DNA from: Coleofasciculus sp. FACHB-T130
GTDB lineage: Bacteria; Cyanobacteriota; Cyanobacteriia; Cyanobacteriales; FACHB-T130
Reading direction: 5' to 3'
Assembly: GCF_014695375.1 (NCBI RefSeq)
Contig: NZ_JACJOG010000005.1
Location: forward strand, 62,001 to 126,000
DNA: 64,000 nucleotides
The notes below the pieces were generated by a model. That model ran no database searches and had not been told where the DNA came from. It saw only the letters and a list, made by a program, of their open reading frames with translations. The first letter of the stretch is position 1. Every line of letters starts with the position of its first letter. This document shows positions 46,668 to 56,575 of the stretch, piece after piece. Both the position numbers and the translations under genes were made by a program.

Positions 46668-47069
46668 ATGAGTCACGACAATCCCGATGCACCTCAACCA
46701 CTCAGCGAACGAGATAGGGCACTGGCAAAGGAGCTTGCAGCAGTACGCGCTCAAAGACAACGCCTGTATGAAAAGCTAAATGGTTCCCTAAAAGCGTTGT
46801 TTAGCCATTGTGAGTGGAGAATCACTCATCACGACACTGGAATGACAGAATTAGTTGTCATCTGCCCTAGCTTGGTCATTTATCAACGGCTATTAAAAAA
46901 AGTAATTTCCATTCAAACTCGGCTCGAAGATACTGTCGAAATTAAACAGACCAGATTTATTCTCTCTTATCCTCCAAATCCTCAAGCTTTTTATGAGCAT
47001 GAAGTGACGATACAGCAGGGGTTGAATCCTAATACTTATTTAGACGGGGATGAGAACGAGGAGTTTTAG
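46668..47069 (+). CDS. Conserved small cyanobacterial protein
   Basis: About 133 residues from ATG 46668, which follows AGGAAAG. I do not recognise a named family. It has an N-terminal helix rich in charged residues (ERDRALAKELAAVRAQRQRLYEKLNGSL, predicted helical) followed by a mixed alpha/beta part with VVICPSLVIYQRLLKKVISIQ. No membrane segment or catalytic motif. It is divergent from crtP across about 200 bases containing a HIP1-like GCGATCGC at 46605. An upstream in-frame ATG at 46593 would add 25 residues without an RBS. Confidence 0.65.
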   Translation: MSHDNPDAPQPLSERDRALAKELAAVRAQRQRLYEKLNGSLKALFSHCEWRITHHDTGMTELVVICPSLVIYQRLLKKVISIQTRLEDTVEIKQTRFILSYPPNPQAFYEHEVTIQQGLNPNTYLDGDENEEF

Positions 47070-47205
47070 CGGATTAGAGAGAACAAATTCAATCGCAAGG
47101 GCATAATCTCAGCAACTACAACAAAAACAAAAGAAATAGTAATCGCCCGTAAAGCAGGCTTTGTTTGTTTAGCTCTAGCATTGGATAGTGCCGACCATAT
47201 TTTGT

Positions 47206-48630
47206 CTAGCGAGGCCAGGGAATTCTAGTATCGGCAGCAATTTGGCGACCGATGACAGCCGCACCATAGCGATTTAGATGGCTGGGGTCGGCAAAATAGC
47301 CATTTTGGTTTGTCCACTGTCTGGATAAGTCGAGAAAGATGAATCCTTTAGCACTAGATTGGCGAACCATATAAGGTCTAAATTGTTGCTCAGCTCTAAG
47401 ACGAGTTCGGTCTAAATAATCTCTACTTAAAGGCAGGTTGATGAAGAATACTGGAATCCGACGCTGCTTGGCAAATACCATTAAATTATTCAACGCCACC
47501 TCCTGCTTACCTCCGAGTTGGAAGGCACTGTAATCACTGTCATAAGCGCCTGCAACTCGCGGCTTTTGTCGATAGTAAATAGCAGGATTAAATCGGATAT
47601 TTACGGGAAGGAATCCATTGGCGTCGATTGCCTCTGCCGAGTAGTCGGGAGTCAATCCTCCTAGAGTATTTTGAGCCAGTATTGTCTCGCTGGACGGCTG
47701 AGAATTCAAAAGGGTGATATTAAACTGGCTTTCATTCTGGGGAATTTCGTCTAGGTTGGTATCAGCAACTGAGTTGAGGTTTGGAGGTGGGGTCGCCGTT
47801 AAGAGTGTATCCGGGCGGTTAGAGGGTGTAATACCACTTAAGGGGCGATTGCCCGTTAATAAGCGCTTGTAGCCTGGAGAAGCCAAAATCAAGTTATAAG
47901 TCCGATCTACACGCCCACTGTTAAAGGCTCTCACTCCATCCGCCCACACAATGAGTTTCGGCAACTGCTCTTCGGTTAAAATTTTCCGCAACAACAAATC
48001 AATCACTTGGACAGTCGCACCATTCACCCCGAAGTTAAAGATTTTCAATCCCCCAAAACCTTTACCCGCTAAAGCTTGCTGCATCTGTTTGGGATCGACT
48101 CCCTGCAAAGAGCGGGAACTGCCTACAATTAAAATATCGGGTGGGCCAAGGGCAGCGATGTAGGACAGATAAAGAACTAGCTGATTATCAAGCAATTGGT
48201 TGTTAAAGGTGGGGTATTTAAACTGAAAGCTGGTTGCAGCGGCTCTTTGTTGGGCTACCTGCAAAAAAGCCATATACTCGATAATTTTCTTCTGGGCATA
48301 GACTCGTTGGGGACTGTCGGGTGGTATGGCTTGCAGGGATGCGATCGCGCTTAGCCATGTTTGGGCAACTTCATCCCAGTCCGCCGCCGATCTAGCCGTT
48401 TGAGCCAGGGTAGCAGCCCTGTTAGCGTAGTTAATTGCCTCCGACAAGGAATCGCTCTTAGTCGCTGCTGTTGTGGCAGCTAAGGGCTGAACCAGCAGGT
48501 TCCTATGGGTAATTTGGGGTACTAGCGTTGTCGAACAGCCAATCGCCAGCAAACATCCTGCCACGACGGCAGTAAAGCGGGACAAGAAGCGATGATTCGC
48601 AGCAAAAATAATAAAGAGTCGATATATCAT
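47206..48630 (-). CDS. SGNH-hydrolase-like lipoprotein
   Basis: About 474 residues from ATG 48630 (GAGAG upstream). The N-terminus is hydrophobic with C32 in LLAIGC, a likely lipoprotein site. The catalytic-fold blocks are ILIVGSSRSLQGVDP (serine block), FNFGVNGAT, VFFINLPLSRDYLD, and a final D-P-S-H-L-N-R-Y-G block that supplies Asp and His. This fits the SGNH/GDSL-like superfamily. A loop of about 100 residues (about 295-350) is low-complexity. A cell-envelope or exopolysaccharide esterase role is inference. Divergent from dnaK. Confidence 0.7.
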   Translation of the reverse strand: MIYRLFIIFAANHRFLSRFTAVVAGCLLAIGCSTTLVPQITHRNLLVQPLAATTAATKSDSLSEAINYANRAATLAQTARSAADWDEVAQTWLSAIASLQAIPPDSPQRVYAQKKIIEYMAFLQVAQQRAAATSFQFKYPTFNNQLLDNQLVLYLSYIAALGPPDILIVGSSRSLQGVDPKQMQQALAGKGFGGLKIFNFGVNGATVQVIDLLLRKILTEEQLPKLIVWADGVRAFNSGRVDRTYNLILASPGYKRLLTGNRPLSGITPSNRPDTLLTATPPPNLNSVADTNLDEIPQNESQFNITLLNSQPSSETILAQNTLGGLTPDYSAEAIDANGFLPVNIRFNPAIYYRQKPRVAGAYDSDYSAFQLGGKQEVALNNLMVFAKQRRIPVFFINLPLSRDYLDRTRLRAEQQFRPYMVRQSSAKGFIFLDLSRQWTNQNGYFADPSHLNRYGAAVIGRQIAADTRIPWPR

Positions 48631-48735
48631 TGAGTTTCTCTCTTGCCTGATACTGCTCATTCCTGACAGCAAGATAGAATAAATCCAGCAAATTGTTCTC
48701 AGTATATTAAGTTAGGTAAGGAGAACACGAATCGC

Positions 48736-50883
48736 ATGGGCAAGGTAGTCGGCATTGACCTCGGAACAACCAACTCAGTCGTAGCTGTCATGGAAGGCGG
48801 CAAGCCCGTTGTCATTGCCAATGCGGAAGGCATGAGGACTACTCCCTCCGTGGTAGGCTTCAGCAAAGACGGGGAACGCCTAGTTGGACAAATGGCACGG
48901 CGGCAAGCCGTTCTAAACCCGCAGAATACGTTTTATGCGGTAAAACGGTACATCGGACGCAAGTATGCGGAACTCAGCCCCACCTCGAAGCAAGTTCCCT
49001 ACACGATTCGGCGGGATGACGAGGGCAATATTAAAGTCAAATGCCCCAGACTGAAGCGGGAATTTGCTCCAGAAGAAATCTCGGCAATGGTGCTGCAAAA
49101 GTTGGCAGATGAGGCGAGTCGTTATCTGGGACAGCCGGTGACGGGCGCGGTGATTACAGTTCCGGCTTATTTCAATGATTCCCAACGGCAAGCGACGCGA
49201 GATGCTGGGCGAATCGCCGGGTTGGATGTATTGCGGATTCTTAACGAGCCAACGGCTGCATCTTTGGCTTATGGTTTGGATCGCAAGGATACTCAGACGA
49301 TTCTGGTGTTTGACTTGGGCGGCGGTACATTTGACGTTTCCATCCTGGAAGTGGGGGATGGAGTGTTTGAGGTAAAAGCCACCAGTGGCGACACCCAATT
49401 GGGCGGGAACGATTTTGACCGAAAAATTGTGGATTGGCTGGCAGAGCAATTTCTGGAAAAAGAAGGGGTAGATCTCAGACGCGATCGCCAAGCCTTACAA
49501 CGCCTCACGGAAGCCGCCGAAAAAGCCAAAATTGAGCTGTCTGGCGTCACGGTCACAGATATTAACTTACCTTTTCTCACTGCCACGGAAGAAGGTCCCG
49601 TACACTTAGAAACCAGGTTGACGAGGGCGCAATTTGAAGGATTGTGTGGGGATTTGGTGAGCCGATTGAAGGCACCCGTCAAACGCGCTTTAGTGGATTC
49701 TGGTCTGAACCCCTCCAAGATTGATGAAGTGGTGTTAGTGGGCGGTTCTACTCGCATTCCCTTGGTGAAACAGCTGGTTCGTAGCTTAATTGACAAGGAA
49801 CCAAACGAGAACGTTAACCCAGATGAAGTCGTGGCAGTGGGTGCCGCAATTCAAGCAGGAATCCTCGCCGGTGAAGTCAAAGACGTGCTACTACTGGATG
49901 TCACGCCTTTGTCCCTAGGATTGGAAACGATAGGCGGCGTGATGAAGAAACTCATCCCCCGAAACACGACGATACCCGTGCGGCGTTCGGATATCTTCTC
50001 GACCGCTGAAAATAACCAAACCTTGGTGGAAGTTCACGTCCTGCAAGGGGAACGGGAAATGGCGGCTGATAACAAGTCGCTAGGGCGGTTTAAGCTCACT
50101 GGCATTCCCCCAGCACCGCGAGGAGTGCCCCAAGTTCAGGTATCTTTTGATATTGATGCCAACGGGATTTTGCAGGTGACGGCGTTAGACCGGACGACAG
50201 GGCGAGAGCAGAGCATCACCGTTCAAGGGGCTTCCACTTTAAGCGAATCGGAAGTTAACCGGATGATTCAGGAAGCCGAGCAATATGCCTCAACAGATCG
50301 GGAACGGCGCGAACGGGTGGAGAAGCGCAACCGCGCCGAAGCACTGGCTTTCAGTGCGGAACGGCAACTGAAAGAAGTGGCGCTGACCTATGGAATGCAG
50401 TTTGCTGCCGGTCAGCGCCGTCGCATTGAGAACATGGTGCAGGAACTGCGCCAGAGCATTGCCCGCGATGACGATCGGTCTGTGGATCGGGCACAAAGCG
50501 ATCTCCAGGATGCACTCTACGAGCTGAACCGAGAGGTGCGGATGGAATCAATGGAGGACGAGGACGACTTTTTCGGATCGATCCGTCGCACGTTTTCCGG
50601 CGAAGGCGATTCCTTGTTTGGCAACTCGACACAAGACCGCTATGAGAGTAGCCGCTATCAAGATCGTTATGAAAGTAACCGCTATCAAGATCGCTCGGAG
50701 GGTAGCCGCTATCAAGATCGCTCGGAGGGTAGCCGTTCGCGCGATCGCTATGACGATGACCGTCGCAATAGCGGCTCTACAGGCGGTCAGCGGTATAGTC
50801 GGGATAGTGACGCGGCTCCCCGCCGGACTTCGAGAATTGTTCAACCTGAGGATGATTGGGATGATGATGATGATTGGCTGTAA
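48736..50883 (+). CDS. dnaK: Hsp70 chaperone DnaK with repeat-rich C-terminus
   Basis: A 715-residue ATP-dependent chaperone. The nucleotide domain starts GIDLGTTNS, with [17 protein letters not shown] and [11 protein letters not shown]. The substrate domain has [17 protein letters not shown] and NTTIP. The C-terminus differs from DnaK2-type proteins: residues 634-669 are four nine-residue repeats (DRYESSRYQ type), then a Ser/Arg region and an acidic end [10 protein letters not shown]. Length and adjacent dnaJ point to the DnaK3 class of cyanobacteria, thought to act near membranes. Confidence 0.93.
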   Translation: MGKVVGIDLGTTNSVVAVMEGGKPVVIANAEGMRTTPSVVGFSKDGERLVGQMARRQAVLNPQNTFYAVKRYIGRKYAELSPTSKQVPYTIRRDDEGNIKVKCPRLKREFAPEEISAMVLQKLADEASRYLGQPVTGAVITVPAYFNDSQRQATRDAGRIAGLDVLRILNEPTAASLAYGLDRKDTQTILVFDLGGGTFDVSILEVGDGVFEVKATSGDTQLGGNDFDRKIVDWLAEQFLEKEGVDLRRDRQALQRLTEAAEKAKIELSGVTVTDINLPFLTATEEGPVHLETRLTRAQFEGLCGDLVSRLKAPVKRALVDSGLNPSKIDEVVLVGGSTRIPLVKQLVRSLIDKEPNENVNPDEVVAVGAAIQAGILAGEVKDVLLLDVTPLSLGLETIGGVMKKLIPRNTTIPVRRSDIFSTAENNQTLVEVHVLQGEREMAADNKSLGRFKLTGIPPAPRGVPQVQVSFDIDANGILQVTALDRTTGREQSITVQGASTLSESEVNRMIQEAEQYASTDRERRERVEKRNRAEALAFSAERQLKEVALTYGMQFAAGQRRRIENMVQELRQSIARDDDRSVDRAQSDLQDALYELNREVRMESMEDEDDFFGSIRRTFSGEGDSLFGNSTQDRYESSRYQDRYESNRYQDRSEGSRYQDRSEGSRSRDRYDDDRRNSGSTGGQRYSRDSDAAPRRTSRIVQPEDDWDDDDDWL
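50635..50742 (+). repeat. 27-bp tandem repeat in dnaK
   Basis: Four in-frame 27-base units encode [27 protein letters not shown] and DRSEGSRSR. Units three and four are nearly identical in their first 20 bases, suggesting recent expansion. Confidence 0.85.
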
Positions 50884-51032
50884 ATTAGCTATAGCTGTTA
50901 GCGATTAGCTGTTAGCTATTGAAGCGGTCTGGCACAAATAGTAGAGGATTAGTCTGCTAAAACTGTGAATATCCAACGCTCAATCAGCTAATCGGTAACA
51001 GCTAATCGGTAACAGCTAATCGTTAATTAACT
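50884..51032. repeat. Heptamer repeats between dnaK and dnaJ
   Basis: TAGCGAT, TAGCTGT, TAGCTAT near 50906-50926 and CAGCTAATCGGTAA (two heptamers) repeated about three times at 50986-51026. Confidence 0.75.
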
Positions 51033-52031
51033 ATGCAAAATTTTCGGGACTACTACCAGATGCTGGGCGTTGCTCGTGATGCCTCCGGCGACGAAATTAA
51101 GAAAGTTTATCGGCGGCTAGCTCGGCAGTATCACCCCGATCTAAATCCTGGCGACAAAACAGCAGAAGAAAAGTTCAAGGATATCGGCGAGGCTTACGAA
51201 GTTCTTTCCGATCCGGGTAAGCGATCGCAATACGATCAGTTCAGCCGTTTCTGGAACCGGAGCGGTTTCAAGGGCGCTAAAGGGACGAAGGGGACTAAAG
51301 CCTGGGGGACGCGCTCCAACGGTCGCAACGGCACACAAGAATTAAAATATGACGATTACCCGGACTTCAACAGCTTTGTCGATACTCTGCTAGGACGTCG
51401 GGAAACCCGTGTAGCTACTCAGGCACCCAGTTCCAACAACCGAGTTGCCTCAGCCGATACCTTCCGTCCTGGTAACACAAAAACATCCTACACCGTGAGT
51501 TCGCGCCCTAGTCGGCGCGATGTTGAAGCTAGACTGACGATGCCCCTCGAAAAAGCTTATCAGGGAGGACGAGAGCGGATTCGGCTGGAAGATGGGCGAT
51601 CGCTGGAAGTGGATATGCCACCCGGAATGGTCAACGAGCAACGCATCCGGCTGAAGGGTCAGGGCATTGAAGGTGGCGATTTGTACCTCAAAATTACCGT
51701 ATCGCCCCACGCCTTCTTTCAAGTAGAAGGCTCGGATATTTTCTGCCAATTGCCAGTCACTCCCAGCGAGGCAGTCTTGGGGGGAGCCGTGGAAGTTCCT
51801 ACCTTGGATGGTTTGGTGAAAATGACGCTTCCTAGCGGTGTCGGGCACGGGAAGCGCCTGCGCCTTGCCGGAAAAGGCTACCCGACAGGTAGAGGCGATC
51901 GCGGCGATCAGTTAGTTGAAATTCAGGTTGTGGTTCCCAAAACGGTCACTTCCCAAGAACGGGAACTCTACGAAAAGCTGCGGCAAATCGAAACCTTTAA
52001 ACCCCGTCTCGATTTGCCAGTTCAACGCTAA
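51033..52031 (+). CDS. dnaJ: DnaJ-type co-chaperone without zinc finger
   Basis: A 332-residue J-protein of the CbpA/type II kind. The J-domain (1-70) has HPD at 34-36. The linker (75-155) is basic and Gly/Thr/Asn-rich ([15 protein letters not shown]). The C-terminal substrate domains (about 165-325) show [26 protein letters not shown] and [19 protein letters not shown]. There is no CxxCxGxG zinc domain. It is the probable partner of the adjacent DnaK, 149 bases upstream. Confidence 0.92.
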   Translation: MQNFRDYYQMLGVARDASGDEIKKVYRRLARQYHPDLNPGDKTAEEKFKDIGEAYEVLSDPGKRSQYDQFSRFWNRSGFKGAKGTKGTKAWGTRSNGRNGTQELKYDDYPDFNSFVDTLLGRRETRVATQAPSSNNRVASADTFRPGNTKTSYTVSSRPSRRDVEARLTMPLEKAYQGGRERIRLEDGRSLEVDMPPGMVNEQRIRLKGQGIEGGDLYLKITVSPHAFFQVEGSDIFCQLPVTPSEAVLGGAVEVPTLDGLVKMTLPSGVGHGKRLRLAGKGYPTGRGDRGDQLVEIQVVVPKTVTSQERELYEKLRQIETFKPRLDLPVQR

Positions 52032-52064
52032 AAAATTAGCCCGCGCAGGCAGGGCTAATTTTTT
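52031..52064. terminator. Strong bidirectional terminator after dnaJ
   Basis: AAAAATTAGCCC and GGGCTAATTTTT, 12 perfect pairs around nine bases, overlapping the dnaJ stop. It can also serve the opposite gene ending at 52123. Confidence 0.9.
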
Positions 52065-52122
52065 GTCTAGCCGCAGACTTCAGTCTGACGGATGAGATGG
52101 GCTTTAATTGAAATACTGGCGT

Positions 52123-52623
52123 TTAAGCGCGATCGCGATAGCACAAACCTAACAGCGTACCGCTAGCAATCAACTTCAACGCTTCTAATGTCCAGTAGCC
52201 CCCGTGCATTTGATTCATCCCGGCAGGAATCTCAGCAACGGGTTCAAAAAGATTGAGCTGTAGCCCCAGCGCGCTCATTTGTGGGGTTAAAAAATATGTA
52301 TCAATAATGGCAATTGTCAGCAAGAACAGGGATAAGAAAATTACTTTGCGCCCTCCCAGCTTAGAAGCAGCCTGAGTGCGGTGAAGAACCAACAGCCCCG
52401 TTAACACTAAGGCTGCACATAATAATTCAATCCGATTAAAAATCCAGAAAATTGAATAACCTGCTGTTGCAAATCCAGGTTGAGTCATCATCCCGGTTGC
52501 AAACAAACTGGGCATAATTACCCAGTCCAAAAGCAAGCTTCCGCTAAGCCAGAAAGCCAACGTAAAGGTGACGGTTGTTTGCCATGCTGGTTGCTTTAAT
52601 CCAGCGCTAGAAAAAGCGGTCAT
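52123..52623 (-). CDS. Four-helix integral membrane protein (DUF4149-like)
   Basis: A 166-residue membrane protein with four hydrophobic segments at about 17-38, 56-80, 92-112 and 145-160. The pattern LSGSLLLDWVIMPSLF, the mid FNRIEL and the end MNQMHGGYWTLEALK resemble DUF4149/TMEM205-like proteins; the histidine is notable. Function unknown. ATG 52623. It converges with dnaJ on the shared terminator. Confidence 0.65.
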   Translation of the reverse strand: MTAFSSAGLKQPAWQTTVTFTLAFWLSGSLLLDWVIMPSLFATGMMTQPGFATAGYSIFWIFNRIELLCAALVLTGLLVLHRTQAASKLGGRKVIFLSLFLLTIAIIDTYFLTPQMSALGLQLNLFEPVAEIPAGMNQMHGGYWTLEALKLIASGTLLGLCYRDRA

Positions 52624-53310
52624 ATAATTTCCTCAACTTTCTGTCTTCTTTCAGCTTATCGAATTGTTTTTAGAAACGATATGAAGTATCTTTTCGATTT
52701 TTGGCAGTTTTGCTGTTAGGAATTTACATTTAGTTAAATTCTCCAAATCATTAAGAATTTTAGTAAATTCCTAAGCTAGTTAATTGAGTCAGGAGGGCAC
52801 CATCGGCTTGGTAAAGTGCGATCGCTTGCAAAGAAAACAGGTGCGAGTCGCTGCATCGCCGCCTACCAAGAAGGCGATCGCGCTCTAGACCCGTTTAAGA
52901 TGTGTAAAACCCTGAAACGGAGATTTCCATCTAGACGTTTTTTGAGTCGAAATTAGGTCGCAGCCGAGTTTGATGACGCGGCTCTAAAAGTTTTTTGGAC
53001 TCTATCTCGCAAAAAGGCTTAACATTTGCCTCATTCTGCCGATATTGTTCAACTTGTGTTTACGAATAAAATCAACAGAAAACATCTGTCTAAAGAATGA
53101 ACTTTATTAGGCAAATATACCTTTAAGACAAGGATGGAATCAGATTTACAAAATCTTTTCTCGATGCCCTTGCCCAAGTAAAATCCTCATCAAGAGAACA
53201 CTATAGGCTTTTCATCGCTATCCGAAAAATGCAATCAAGCTTCGCTTTCTAAGTCTGGAAGCTGCTACTGGTTATCGTTCACCCTCAACCTTAGTTCACC
53301 GAAACACGCC
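52624..53310. other. Intergenic region, membrane protein to CHASE3/PAS kinase
   Basis: This is 687 bases without a gene. It contains HIP1 octamers near 52818 and 52874, a small hairpin AGATTT-ACA-AAATCT with T-rich flank (53142-53159) and the two divergent promoters, which I could not place. Confidence 0.45.
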
Positions 53311-56124
53311 ATGATGAAAGCGATTCTGCCTAAAAATGAAGCTGATCTAGTGTATGTACCCACTGAGGGCAGCTCAACGAAGCACTTGCATCGGAAATTC
53401 TTCTACAAGGTTGCGGGAGGTCTGGGAGTGGCAACTGTCCTACTGGTTAGCATTGGTGGGATTTCGTACCGGAGTATCACGCAACTTGTGCAAGCGAATA
53501 ACTCAGTAGACGATACCTTTACCTTCATTAATCAGCTTGATGATGTATTTTCCGGAATCAAGGACGCAGAAACTGGGCAGCGTGGCTACATAATCACTGG
53601 AGACGAGGCTTATTTACAACCCTACTACACAGCAACAGCTAAGGTTAATCAACAGGTTGAGTTTCTCAAGGGATTAGCGGGAAATAACCTCAATCAACAG
53701 CAGAAGCTCGGCACTCTGGAATCTCTGAGTGCAAGTAAATTTTCTGAATTGAAACGGTCAATCGAATTACGAAAAAACAAGGGATTTGAAGCCGCGCAGC
53801 AATTAGTTAAGACGAATGAAGGCAAGGTAGTGATGGATAACATCCGCCTGCTTGTCAATGATTTGGAAAATGACCAAAAGCATTTGTTGAAGGAGCGGTA
53901 CCAACAAGCGAAAGACCAGGCTCGTGACTCTCTAATTACATTTTTAAGCGGTGTCTTTCTAAATTTTATTATTGCTTTATGGGTTTACAGGCTTATTTAT
54001 GGGGAAATGAGCGATCGCTATCGGACAGAAAATGAACTTCAGAAAGAACGCGACTATACATCATTTATTGTTCAGACTACACCAGCACTGGTCGTTGGGC
54101 TAAAGCTTGATGGGGTGATTACATTTGTCAATCCTGCTGTTGAGCAGGTGACAGGCTACTGCGCAGAAGAATTAATTGGACGCAACTGGTGGGAAATCTT
54201 TTATGCTGACGATGAATACAGAGGTATCGAGCAGTTATTATCCACCCTGAAGCACGGAGGCGTCCGCGACTATGAAACAGTTTTGACCATCCAGAATCGA
54301 GAAAAACGGATTATCAATTGGAATGTTCTGAAGCGGTTTGACGAGCGAGGCAAATTGGTTGATGTGATTCAATTTGGCAATGATATCACCGATCGCAAAG
54401 CAGCTGAGGACATTCGCAAAGGCGCAGAACTGCTGCAACTGATTTTGGATAATATTCCCCAATATATCTTCTGGAAGGATAGAAACTCTGTCTATTTAGG
54501 CTGTAATAAGGTTTCATGTCAAATCACTGGGATTAGCAATCCAGAAAACATTATTGGCAAGACGGATTATGACTTGTGGTCGCAAGAAATAGCAGAAAAA
54601 TACCGCAAAGACGACCGTCGCGTGATGGCAACGGATACCCCGGAACTGCATATTATCGAACGCTTGATTCAGCCAAACAATGAAGAACTCTGGGTAGACA
54701 TCAACAAAGTTCCCATTCACGATGCGATGGGCAAAGTAATCGGTATCCTCAGCACCATAGAAGACGTTACCGAACGCAAGCAGGCGGAGAAAGCCTTGCG
54801 GCAGAATATGGAGATGCTTGACTTAGCCACGGACGCAATTATCATTCGGGATTTGAATGACAAGATTAGCTATTGGAATCAGGGCGCTGAACGACTATAT
54901 GGTTGGACAAAAGCAGAAACACTCGGTCAGTACATCCACACCTTCTTGGAAACTGTCTTTCCCCAACCAAAAGAGGAAGTTCTAGAGATATGCCTGCGTG
55001 AAGGGAATTGGGAAGGCGAATTGATTCACACCAAGCGTGATGGCACTCAAATCACGGTAGCCAGCCGATGGACGCTGCAATTAGATGAATTTGGTCAGGT
55101 GTCCGCCAGACTAGAAATTAACAATGATATTAGCGATCGCAAGCAAGCTCTTGATGCCTTGCGCCAGTCGGAAGCGAAGGAACGAGAAAAAGCCCAGCAG
55201 TTGCAACAAACTTTGCACGAACTCAAAAAGACCCAATCTCAACTGATTCAGACTGAAAAAATGTCCAGTTTGGGTCAACTGGTTGCTGGAGTGGCGCATG
55301 AAATTAATAATCCCGTTAACTTTATCTACGGCAATCTCATCCACACCGAGCAATATACACAAGACTTGCTCAATCTAATGAAAGTATACCAACGGTACTA
55401 TCCCAATCCCGCGCCAGAGATTCAAGAAGAAGTTGAGGCTTTAGACATTGAGTTTGTTCTTGAAGACCTACCCAAAATGGTCGCTTCAATGAAGTTAGGC
55501 GCTGACCGCATCCGCCAGATTGTCCTCTCTTTGCGAACCTTCTCCCGCCTGGATGAAGCAGAAATGAAGCCGGTTGATATTCACGAGGGTATTGATAGCA
55601 CCCTCTTAATCTTGCAGAATCGGCTGAAAGCTAAACCAGATTCTCCAGGAATTATAGTTATTAAGAAATATGGCACGCTGCCAGAAGTAGAGTGTTATGC
55701 AGGACAACTGAATCAAGTATTTATGAATATCTTGAGCAATGCCATAGATGCTTTAGAAGGGTTGCCCTCTAATCGTCAAAAGCTCATGGATTCTGGAGAA
55801 ACAAGTTCTAATAGCGAGTTCCCCATTCCTAATTCTCAATTACCGACCATCCAGATTTGCACTGAAGTTTTGAACGCGAACAAAATTGTTGTGCGAATTG
55901 CAGATAACGGCCCCGGCATCCGTGAGAATGTCAAGGCGCGACTTTTTGACCCATTTTTCACGACCAAGCCAATCGGTCAGGGCACCGGGCTAGGATTAGC
56001 AATCAGCTATCAGATTGTTACAGAAAAACATGGAGGGTCGATCAGTTGTGTATCAGCAGTGGGAGAGGGAACCGAGTTCGTTGTAGAGATTCCAGTCACA
56101 CAAAGTCCAAGGCAAGGGAATTGA
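53311..56124 (+). CDS. CHASE3-PAS3 sensor histidine kinase
   Basis: A 937-residue membrane kinase. TM1 at 33-53, CHASE3 domain (DAETGQRGYIITGDEAYLQPYY), TM2 at about 209-230. Three PAS/PAC domains follow (about 245-370, 372-490, 495-620). The kinase module has H663 in GVAHEINNPVNF and an ATPase domain ending GTGLGLAISYQIVTEKHGG. It shares the VDIHEGIDSTLLILQNRLKA block with the kinase at 57.5 kb. A loop after NAIDALEG is extended by heptamer-coded residues (NSEFPIPNSQLP). The output receiver is not adjacent. Ligands unknown. Confidence 0.9.
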   Translation: MMKAILPKNEADLVYVPTEGSSTKHLHRKFFYKVAGGLGVATVLLVSIGGISYRSITQLVQANNSVDDTFTFINQLDDVFSGIKDAETGQRGYIITGDEAYLQPYYTATAKVNQQVEFLKGLAGNNLNQQQKLGTLESLSASKFSELKRSIELRKNKGFEAAQQLVKTNEGKVVMDNIRLLVNDLENDQKHLLKERYQQAKDQARDSLITFLSGVFLNFIIALWVYRLIYGEMSDRYRTENELQKERDYTSFIVQTTPALVVGLKLDGVITFVNPAVEQVTGYCAEELIGRNWWEIFYADDEYRGIEQLLSTLKHGGVRDYETVLTIQNREKRIINWNVLKRFDERGKLVDVIQFGNDITDRKAAEDIRKGAELLQLILDNIPQYIFWKDRNSVYLGCNKVSCQITGISNPENIIGKTDYDLWSQEIAEKYRKDDRRVMATDTPELHIIERLIQPNNEELWVDINKVPIHDAMGKVIGILSTIEDVTERKQAEKALRQNMEMLDLATDAIIIRDLNDKISYWNQGAERLYGWTKAETLGQYIHTFLETVFPQPKEEVLEICLREGNWEGELIHTKRDGTQITVASRWTLQLDEFGQVSARLEINNDISDRKQALDALRQSEAKEREKAQQLQQTLHELKKTQSQLIQTEKMSSLGQLVAGVAHEINNPVNFIYGNLIHTEQYTQDLLNLMKVYQRYYPNPAPEIQEEVEALDIEFVLEDLPKMVASMKLGADRIRQIVLSLRTFSRLDEAEMKPVDIHEGIDSTLLILQNRLKAKPDSPGIIVIKKYGTLPEVECYAGQLNQVFMNILSNAIDALEGLPSNRQKLMDSGETSSNSEFPIPNSQLPTIQICTEVLNANKIVVRIADNGPGIRENVKARLFDPFFTTKPIGQGTGLGLAISYQIVTEKHGGSISCVSAVGEGTEFVVEIPVTQSPRQGN
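55814..55844 (+). repeat. Heptamers in kinase ATPase loop
   Basis: GAGTTCC, CCATTCC, TAATTCT, CAATTAC in tandem inside the CHASE3/PAS kinase gene, encoding a Pro/Asn/Ser-rich loop. Confidence 0.65.
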
Positions 56125-56575
56125 CACATTTTCCGCGATTTCAAACGACAGAAGGGATTTCAAAGGCAATCCTTTTTGGTTAATGCTGTAATCCTGGGAG
56201 AACCTCTCAATCCCTTGGATCGCCAGACTTCCGAGTAATTTTCCCTGATACTAAGTTAATCCTCCCCTTGAGGAGCATCTATGGGTGGATAGATGAGCGG
56301 CTTAAAACTAGATTTCTGGGTTTGAGAAAGAAAATCTTAAAAACCCGTAAAAACACAGTGTTTATTTTCTCCAATCCTCCTGAGAATGAGGATTGAGTGA
56401 AAACATGAATCTAAATTAGCAGACTCAAAATTTAAGTAGTAATCTCTCATATTACCACTTAACTTAAGATGTGAAAAAATAACATTTTTTGAAGTGTTAC
56501 TTTCATAATTTTGGAAAGCGGTATTATTCTCCAGACACGGTAAAAAGTTAAAAGGTAAACATAGCCTTAAACAGA
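56125..56575. other. Intergenic region upstream of binding-protein/kinase operon
   Basis: This is 451 AT-rich bases. The only structure I see is the hairpin at 56372-56395 (CAATCCTC / GAGGATTG, loop of eight) and a small AAACAC-AGTGTTT palindrome near 56352. It probably holds the operon promoter. Confidence 0.5.

Noticed and set aside
50618-50908. Repetitive 96-codon frame over the dnaK 3' end
   Set aside because: The repeats come from the 27-bp array read in the wrong frame.
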